Of a stretch of 39,249 bases of DNA, positions 32,863 to 39,249 are shown one piece after another. The notes beneath the pieces are model-generated. The model ran no database searches. It had not been told where the DNA came from and was given only the letters and a program-made list of their open reading frames with translations. Each line of letters begins with the position of its first letter. Within the stretch, counting starts at the first letter, position 1. Source of the stretch: Clostridia bacterium (GTDB lineage: Bacteria; Bacillota; Clostridia; Christensenellales; Aristaeellaceae); contig JAFQHP010000063.1 of the NCBI GenBank assembly GCA_017397895.1, positions 1 to 39,249 on the forward strand, written 5' to 3'. Both the position numbers and the translations under genes were made by a program.

Positions 32863-33071
32863 GATCGGCTGAAAAGTCTGCCCCATTGCGTGGGGGAGAT
32901 GAGCTGTTTTCGGATACATTTGCTTCTGGTTTTATTTGGCAGGCGTTTTGCCGCTTCAGCATACGGGTGTTTATTTATTTGCACCTGAGTGTTTTAGTTG
33001 TTGAACTTTCTGTTTGTTTGCCGGGTCATGGTATCGAAATACAGCTTTGCCGTGCGAAAACGGCTTTTTTT
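32863..33071 (+). ncRNA. candidate small RNA or attenuated leader upstream of rny
   Basis: The interval from the consensus promoter to an intrinsic terminator (GCCGT-GCGAAA-ACGGC then T7, 33049-33071) is about 209 bases with little coding potential. Local stems include TCTgCCCC/GGGGGAGA (32877-32898) and CGGGTG/CACCTG (32965-32987). It ends before the SD of rny, which has no other clear promoter, so it may be a regulated 5' leader of rny or a free small RNA. A 29-codon hydrophobic ORF (32899-32988) overlaps it, but its SD abuts the ATG. I do not recognise a known RNA family, 6S included. Confidence 0.5.
33049..33071 (+). terminator. intrinsic terminator upstream of rny
   Basis: GCCGT-GCGAAA-ACGGC followed by TTTTTTT. 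An alternative pairing of CGAAA with TTTCG a few bases downstream (33054-33073) would compete with it, as in attenuators. Confidence 0.7.
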
Positions 33072-33144
33072 CGTGCGGTTTTTCAATTGACAGAAAACGA
33101 AATGAAACAAAAAAGAGAGAAGAGAAAGCGAAAGGAGGAGAACC

Positions 33145-34707
<1,563 letters not shown>

Positions 34708-34714
34708 TTCAAAA

Positions 34715-34750
34715 TCAAAAGAAGCCGATTTTTCGGCTTCTTTTTTTTAG
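34715..34750. terminator. terminator of rny
   Basis: AAAAGAAGCCGA-TTTT-TCGGCTTC then TTTTTTTT, immediately after the stop codon. Confidence 0.95.
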
Positions 34751-35175
34751 ATTCCATTGTCTACCGGTTGCAGAGCGTAATCGTGCATATAGCCAAGCTT
34801 ATCATCCTGGGTGATCACATAGCAGTAGTTGAATTTGCCGTGATTGCCACCGTAATATTCAATGACCTTCACCACTACGCCCTTTTCATATTTGCCCATG
34901 TTTCTGCCATTGATATCACTTGCTTCGGAATATAGATAACAATAATTCCAAGGCTTCTGCAGGGGATCAACACGGTATTCAGGCGCCAGGCAGTGTTCAT
35001 AGTCTTCAATGCCATAAAGGAAAGGATTATTGGGATCATAGCTGTTGCCATTGCTATTGTTACTGGAGGAATTGTTATTTGAGGAATTATTACCGGAGGA
35101 ACTGCTGCCGGAAGAGGAACTGTTATTGTTTTTTTCTCTAGGTGGTTGGGTCATAGTAAAGCTGCTGTGGGTCAT
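34747..35175 (-). pseudogene. C-terminal fragment of an SH3-domain protein with Ser/Asn linker
   Basis: The frame encodes 142 residues: a Ser/Asn low-complexity segment (about residues 16-48), then a bacterial SH3 domain (YCYLYSEASDINGRNMGKYEKGVVVKVIEYYGG, TQDDKLGYMHDYALQPV). There is no signal peptide, no SD before either candidate ATG (35175 or 35154), and no promoter. The usual architecture would have an exported or membrane N-terminal part, which is replaced here by the 3' end of the nuclease-like ORF overlapping it in another frame. It is best read as the surviving 3' part of a gene cut by insertion or recombination, though a short intracellular product cannot be excluded. Confidence 0.6.
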
Positions 35176-36493
35176 TCAGCAAAGCCTGTACAGCTTCGCC
35201 GGGGGCATTGCTGTTGGGCATCGTCTGCCCTGCAAACTGCCGTTCACGCTGTCTTGGCTGCTGTTCGGCATCCTGCTGTTCGCTGGCATTGCGCCAGTTG
35301 TTGATTTGGTAGTTCAGCAGTTTGGGGCTTGGAAGGGAAAATTTCTTGTTGACATTTGCAGCATCTTCTGATATATTCTTTTTAGAAAAGTTTTGGTTCT
35401 GGAGCGATTGGGTATCAACACCTCCGTGTTCTTTTACCCAAAGTCCGGAATCAATACTTTTTATTTTTGTCATGTCATAAAAAACATTCTCTCCTTCTTT
35501 GTTAATTCCGAAATTGATTAACCCTTCAAACATATTCCCGTTCACATCGAAATAGGTTTTGCGATAAACAAATCCGCCGGGATACTGCTTATGGTTCTTT
35601 GTGTCTCCTTTTGCAGAAACAAAAGTGCTGGCTGCAACAAGGTTGTCAAATTCTGTCGCAGCCTTAAGTTTTGCTCTGTATAATTTGTTTTGCAAACCAT
35701 TGCGAGGATGTGTATACTCGCCTGCGGAATATTTATCAATAACAACAACGATCTCGTCAGTTCCAAAGACTATTCCTTTGTATTTGTCGTTAATATAGCT
35801 CTCGACAATTTTTATTTGCTCACGTTTTGTTTTGCCCTCAAAAATGTCTTGATCTGTATCAACTTTTACATATTTTGTTCCATCTTGAGTTTGGCGCAAA
35901 GAAAACTTCATTTCTCCTGTGAAATGCCCTGCGCTTTCCAATGCCCTTGTCATCAGTTTTTCAACCTTACGCAGCTGATCCACAAAGGGATCATTTACGC
36001 CCTTGATGCGGTTGATAAAGTTCCTGATGGTGTCCAGCATACGCCGTGCAACAGAGGGCTTATCAGCCACAATACGGCTGATGGCATCCGTGTCGGAAAG
36101 AAGTTCACCGGCAACGTGCGCAATCAGTTCTTCGGTGTAAATGGCATTTCCCTGTTCCTTGCCATACACATCTTTATACTGCTCGTAGATGGCGTTCAGG
36201 TCGGCGGCAATTTTTTCCTTGTCGCCTTTGTAGGCAATGTCAAGAACGGCATCGACAAACTCCTGGTATGCCTTTGTCCCTTCGGCACGATGAGTCAATT
36301 CATGTGCAAGCACACGCTTGAACACTTCGCTCTGCGTTGTATTCTTGGACACATATTTCAATGTTACATGATTGTAAGAACTGAGGATTTTTCTTGTTAT
36401 GTAATCATCACATGGAAAATTGCAAGGCACTATTGTAGATTGGATATAGGGTGTTGTTCGTAGGCTACGCCTCAGTACCCTCTTCCTGCTCAC
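35138..36493 (-). pseudogene. remnant of a mobile-element polyvalent protein: zincin plus PBECR-like nuclease
   Basis: A 451-codon frame in AT-rich DNA. Residues about 55-180 carry a zincin-like metallopeptidase with HELTH (64-68) and a downstream YTEELIAHVAGELL helix. Residues about 225-355 (TDEIVVVIDKYSAGEYTHPRNG, AATEFDNLVAAST, YRKTYFDVNGNMFEGLINFGI, FYDMTKIKSI) resemble the PBECR nuclease domains of phage and conjugative-element polyvalent proteins. The tail (about 400-451) is Gln-rich and disordered. Polyvalent proteins are usually far longer. Here the first 20 or so residues look like junction sequence, the GTG start overlaps the AKR stop codon and no SD is present, so the 5' part is missing. 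Confidence 0.6.
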
Positions 36494-37497
36494 TTGAGGA
36501 AGGTTTTGTAGTCCTCCCAGTTCTTTTTCAGCAGGTTCGGGGTGTCAAGGCCGTAGGGGCATTTGGCGGCGCACTGGCCGCATTCCAGGCAATCATCAAT
36601 GAGGGCCATCTTCTTTTGCCAGGTTTCGCTGAGCCAGGCCTTTTCCGGGGCACGGCGCAGCATCAGGCTCATGCGGGCGGCATTATTGATTTCGATATTC
36701 ACGGGGCAGGGCATGCAGTATCCGCAGCCGCGGCAGAAATCGCCGGTCAGCTCCTTCCGTTCCCGGGCAATGTGGGCTTTGATCTCATCCGTCATGGCAG
36801 GCGGATTTTCGCCGCAGGCCAGGAAATCGTCCAGCTCCTTTTCCCGCTGGATGCCCCATATGGGCAATACCGGGAACTGGGCCAGGTAAGCATAGGCGGC
36901 GTCGGCCCTGGTGATCAGCCCGCCGGACAGGGCCTTCATGCAGATGAAGCCTACGTCCTTTTCTGCGCAAAGCGCCACCAGCGCCTTTTCCTTTTCGCTG
37001 GCCAGGTAGGAGAAGGGGAACTGCAGTGTGTCATACAGCCCGCTGTTCACCGCTTCTTCTGCTAGGTGCAGCCGATGATTGGTGAAACCGATAAAGCGGA
37101 TCATACCCTTTTCCCGGGCTTCCAGCATGGCTTCATACAGCCCGGTGCCGTCCCCGGGCTTGGGCACGAAGGCGGGGTTGTGGCACTGCAGGATATCCAC
37201 ATGATCGGTTTTAAGCAGGGACAGGCTGGTTTCAAGGTCCTTCCAGAAGCCTTCCACAGTGGTGGAGGGGGTCTTGGTGGCGATGATGATTTCATCCCGC
37301 ACGTTGCTCAGGGCATAGCCCAGCTTTTCTTCGCTGTCGGAATAGGAGCGGGCGGTGTCAAAAAAGTTGATGCCGTTTTCGTAGGCCTTGCGCAGGATGG
37401 GCTTGGCCTCCTCCAAAGTAACCCGCTGGATGGGCAGCGCGCCGAAGCCGTTTTTGTTCACAACCAGGTTGGTTCTTCCCAGGCGGATGGTGGGCAT
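36490..37497 (-). CDS. aldo/keto reductase with C-terminal 4Fe-4S motifs
   Basis: A 335-residue protein. The AKR barrel has FFDTARSYSDSEEKLG (Asp47, Tyr52), DILQCHNP with the His, GFTNHR and FPFSYLASEKE. The C-terminus adds CRGCGYCMPCPVNIEINN and CLECGQCAAKCPYGLDTP, two CxxCxxC(xxx)CP-type iron-sulfur motifs. Such AKR-ferredoxin fusions are frequent in anaerobic Bacillota and probably couple reductions to ferredoxin. Its stop codon coincides with the edge of the mobile-element remnant. It has a consensus minus-strand promoter at 37573-37545. Confidence 0.9.
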   Translation of the reverse strand: MPTIRLGRTNLVVNKNGFGALPIQRVTLEEAKPILRKAYENGINFFDTARSYSDSEEKLGYALSNVRDEIIIATKTPSTTVEGFWKDLETSLSLLKTDHVDILQCHNPAFVPKPGDGTGLYEAMLEAREKGMIRFIGFTNHRLHLAEEAVNSGLYDTLQFPFSYLASEKEKALVALCAEKDVGFICMKALSGGLITRADAAYAYLAQFPVLPIWGIQREKELDDFLACGENPPAMTDEIKAHIARERKELTGDFCRGCGYCMPCPVNIEINNAARMSLMLRRAPEKAWLSETWQKKMALIDDCLECGQCAAKCPYGLDTPNLLKKNWEDYKTFLK

Positions 37498-37544
37498 AAA
37501 AAAATCCTCCCCTGTATTTGATTCGTGATATCATTGCTGGCGGT

Positions 37545-37573
37545 ATTATACCATATTCCGTCTATGCTGGCAA
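37545..37573 (-). promoter_or_regulatory. sigma-A promoter of the aldo/keto reductase gene
   Basis: On the minus strand TTGCCA (37573-37568), 17 bases, TATAAT (37550-37545). Confidence 0.8.
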
Positions 37574-37590
37574 GAAAAGACAAATAGCTG

Positions 37591-37619
37591 TTGCGAAAAA
37601 GGACAAAAATGGGTATAAT
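37591..37619 (+). promoter_or_regulatory. sigma-A promoter of the SGNH hydrolase gene
   Basis: TTGCGA (37591-37596), 17 bases, TATAAT (37614-37619), 34 bases before the chosen ATG. Confidence 0.8.
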
Positions 37620-37652
37620 GGATGCAGCACTTGAGAAAGGATGCGCGCAGAG

Positions 37653-38693
37653 ATGAAAAAGACGTTGGCTTTGGTGATGGCACTTGCTATGCTGATGGGT
37701 ACGGCTTCCTTTGCGTTGGCACAGGAGGGCGAATTTATGATCTTTGAAGGCAAGAAAACGGCGCAGGGCAAGGACGCCATGCTGGACTTCTATTTTACCG
37801 AACACGTGGGCGGCGCCTTTGACGCCACCGCTATGACCAAGGGCAGCAAGCTGGTCATTGAATACGACGGCCCGGAAAAGAACGGCGTTTACCTGGCGCT
37901 GCTGAGCCATTCCGGTGCCACCCATTGGCTCACCCTGAACCCCAACCGGGTGGTGAAGCTGGAAAACGGCCGCTGCCAGGCGGAATTCTACTATATCTCC
38001 ATTTCCATGAAGATCGGCGGGCTGTTTAACCTGCTGGATGAAATCCGTCCCCTGTGCGCCAGCGACGAAAAGGTGACCATGTACAGCGTGAAGTATGTGG
38101 AGGGCGACGGCGTGCCGGTGAAGTACGGTCCTGGTGACTGGCTGCGGGCTAACGAAGGCATTGCGTTCCTGGGCGACAGCATCACCCAGAACGTGCTCTA
38201 CAATGAAGGGGATTTCAATACCCTGCTGGGCCGCAAGGACTGTGTCAATTACGGCATCGGCAGCCAGACCTCCGTGCATATGCTGGCCCGGATTGACGAA
38301 ATCGCCTGCCGGGATTACAAGCAGCTGGTGATCTGGTGCGGTATCAATGATATGGGCGCTTCCACCCCTGCCCAGGTGATGGAACGGGTGGAAAAAATGA
38401 TCGAAATCGTCCGGGATACCAATCCCGGCATCCGCTTCACCATCATTTCCGTTCTGCCCACCACCGACGCTTTCTTCCGGGGCGGCCAGCACAAAATGGT
38501 GGAGCTGAACGGCCTGTACAAGGCTTACGCCGATGCCCATGAGGATGTTTCCTTCTGCGATGTGTACCCCTACTTCCTGGCCGATAACGGCTATTGCAAG
38601 CCGGAACTGATGATCGATGGCCTGCACCCCAACAGCGACGGCTACAAGATTCTGGCCCAGCATCTGCCGGAACATCTGCTGCCGGAAATGTAA
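37653..38693 (+). CDS. secreted SGNH/GDSL-family hydrolase
   Basis: A 346-residue protein with a signal peptide (KKTLALVMALAMLMGTASFALA). Residues about 25-150 are a beta-rich N-terminal domain (ISISMKIGGLFNLLDEIRP). The SGNH domain follows: IAFLGDSITQNVL (Ser nucleophile in GDSIT, block I), NYGIGSQTS (block II Gly), WCGINDMG (block III Asn) and DGLHPNSDGY (block V Asp and His). Such enzymes deacetylate or hydrolyse esters on polysaccharides or lipids outside the cell. An ATG at 37641 also lies in frame, but AAAGGA abuts it, so 37653 is preferred. Confidence 0.9.
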   Translation: MKKTLALVMALAMLMGTASFALAQEGEFMIFEGKKTAQGKDAMLDFYFTEHVGGAFDATAMTKGSKLVIEYDGPEKNGVYLALLSHSGATHWLTLNPNRVVKLENGRCQAEFYYISISMKIGGLFNLLDEIRPLCASDEKVTMYSVKYVEGDGVPVKYGPGDWLRANEGIAFLGDSITQNVLYNEGDFNTLLGRKDCVNYGIGSQTSVHMLARIDEIACRDYKQLVIWCGINDMGASTPAQVMERVEKMIEIVRDTNPGIRFTIISVLPTTDAFFRGGQHKMVELNGLYKAYADAHEDVSFCDVYPYFLADNGYCKPELMIDGLHPNSDGYKILAQHLPEHLLPEM

Positions 38694-38705
38694 GCGAGAT
38701 ACGGA

Positions 38706-39118
38706 GCAGGGGCCTGTGCGGCAACGAAGCAGGGGCTTACGCAGCCCCCGTACCCCCGCGGCAGGGCCATCGGCCCTGCACCCTTCCTGCGAAAAAGTAG
38801 ACTGTTTTTTCAAACAGTTTTCCGCATGTTACTTGTGGAAACGGAAAGAGAGCCCACGGGCGCTATGAAAACGAAAAAAAGAGCGGCTGAGAGAATTTAT
38901 TCTCTCACCGCTTCTTTTTTATCGTTTTCCCCGGATGCCAGGCATCCGGTTGGCGGTGTTCCACCGCCCAGCCCGTGGCCCGCAGTGCGGGCATCCAATT
39001 CGCAAAGAAACAATCTTTTTCTGCGAAAGTATGTGTGCGTGTTGCTCTGTTTCACCGGAAGGCTGTTTGTATAAAACAGATTGCCAATTCCGGCTTTGGG
39101 TCAAGGGGCGATCTTGGA
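38706..39118 (+). repeat. multi-hairpin dispersed repeat, copy B
   Basis: This aligns with copy A in the same order: GGGGCT/AGCCCC, GCAGGGCC/GGCCCTGC (38761-38779), the GAGAGAAT-centred terminator-like hairpin near 38880-38930 sharing about 60 almost identical bases with copy A, CCGGATGCC/GGCATCCGG (38931-38949), GGCGGTG/CACCGCC (38952-38968), then diverging sequence up to TTTGGGTCAAGGGGCGATCTTGG. It has the same orientation as copy A, downstream of a + gene. An extra GCAGGGGCCTGTGCGGC lies at the 5' edge. Confidence 0.85.
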
Positions 39119-39249
39119 ATATCATATCAAGTGCAACACCCAAAAAAGAAAAAGACATTGAGAGCGACAAGTGTTAGAATGTAGCTACCAAACAAACACA
39201 CGAACAGGAGGCGCTATCAATGTCCTACCATCAGTTTACACGAGATGAA
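39119..39249 (+). mobile_element. left part of a probable IS30-family element, cut by window edge
   Basis: The sequence after the repeat changes character: ATATCATATCAAGTGCAACACCC is a plausible terminal region and is followed by the transposase start. The exact left inverted repeat and target duplication cannot be set without the right end. Confidence 0.5.
39220..39249 (+). CDS. start of a probable IS30-family transposase, 3'-truncated
   Basis: ACAGGAGG lies seven bases before an ATG that opens MSYHQFTRDE, a beginning typical of IS30-family transposases (MSYxxxTxxER...). Only ten codons are in the window, so the call rests on this short match and on the changed upstream sequence. Confidence 0.5.
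   Translation, partial: MSYHQFTRDE

Noticed and set aside
32863..33071. 6S RNA (ssrS) as identity of the candidate RNA
   Set aside because: The length fits, but the ends do not pair and no central bubble flanked by long stems could be drawn. Left unnamed.

Overview
The window is a chromosomal segment of a spore-forming member of the Bacillota, most likely class Clostridia. The support is a SpoIIP-type sporulation hydrolase, RNase Y, a tyrosine T-box, a SAM-I (S-box) riboswitch, a CIRCE operator, strong purine-rich Shine-Dalgarno (SD) sequences and sigma-A-like promoters of the form TTGACA-17-TATAAT. Most genes look moderately GC-rich with GC-ending codons. Three stretches are clearly AT-richer: about 3490-4170, 27600-28300 and 35300-36480. 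The genus cannot be fixed from this sequence.

Left part (1-9513): the 3' part of GAPDH, a tRNA-dihydrouridine synthase and an SH3/DUF4177 protein on +, then a convergent DUF5684-like membrane protein with a Gln/Pro/Tyr repeat tail. Next is a small AT-rich island: an XRE regulator divergent from two tiny membrane proteins, with an operator-like palindrome inside the promoter. A minus-strand operon follows (a HAD protein with an altered active site, then tldD and tldE), and then a + pair, DUF1614 membrane protein and spoIIP, joined by ATGA.

Middle (9514-18440): a four-PGB-domain L,D-transpeptidase, a GyrI-like protein, a GNAT gene split at an A7G run, a triple-LysM protein, an AEC transporter preceded by two large palindromes, SAM riboswitch-metK and a methyltransferase. 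A minus-strand operon of small metabolic and housekeeping genes (SnoaL-like, S51 peptidase, VOC, Nudix, zinc ribbon) ends against it.

18840-25617: a tyrosine T-box operon on the minus strand (aminotransferase, GNAT, tyrS, yigZ) closed by a terminator. Divergent from it are glpK, a MutT-type Nudix gene and a PNPOx-like flavoprotein. A multi-hairpin repeat fills the gap before htpG.

25618-39249: CIRCE-controlled htpG, an orphan secreted protein, two minus-strand hydrolases, a prohibitin-like SPFH protein, pyridoxal kinase, a helical protein, a candidate small RNA or attenuated leader ahead of rny, and an AT-rich remnant of a mobile-element polyvalent protein (zincin plus PBECR-like nuclease). 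Then come an aldo/keto reductase with two Fe-S motifs, an SGNH hydrolase, the second copy of the multi-hairpin repeat, and the left end of what looks like an IS30-family element.

The strongest candidates for something undescribed are the two-copy multi-hairpin repeat, whose stems differ by compensating base changes; the promoter-leader-terminator unit ahead of rny; and the XRE/operator/DUF4190-like/TM2 island, in which the TM2 gene is bracketed by a perfect 16-bp inverted repeat. All coordinates and motif calls come from reading the sequence. No database or folding program was used.
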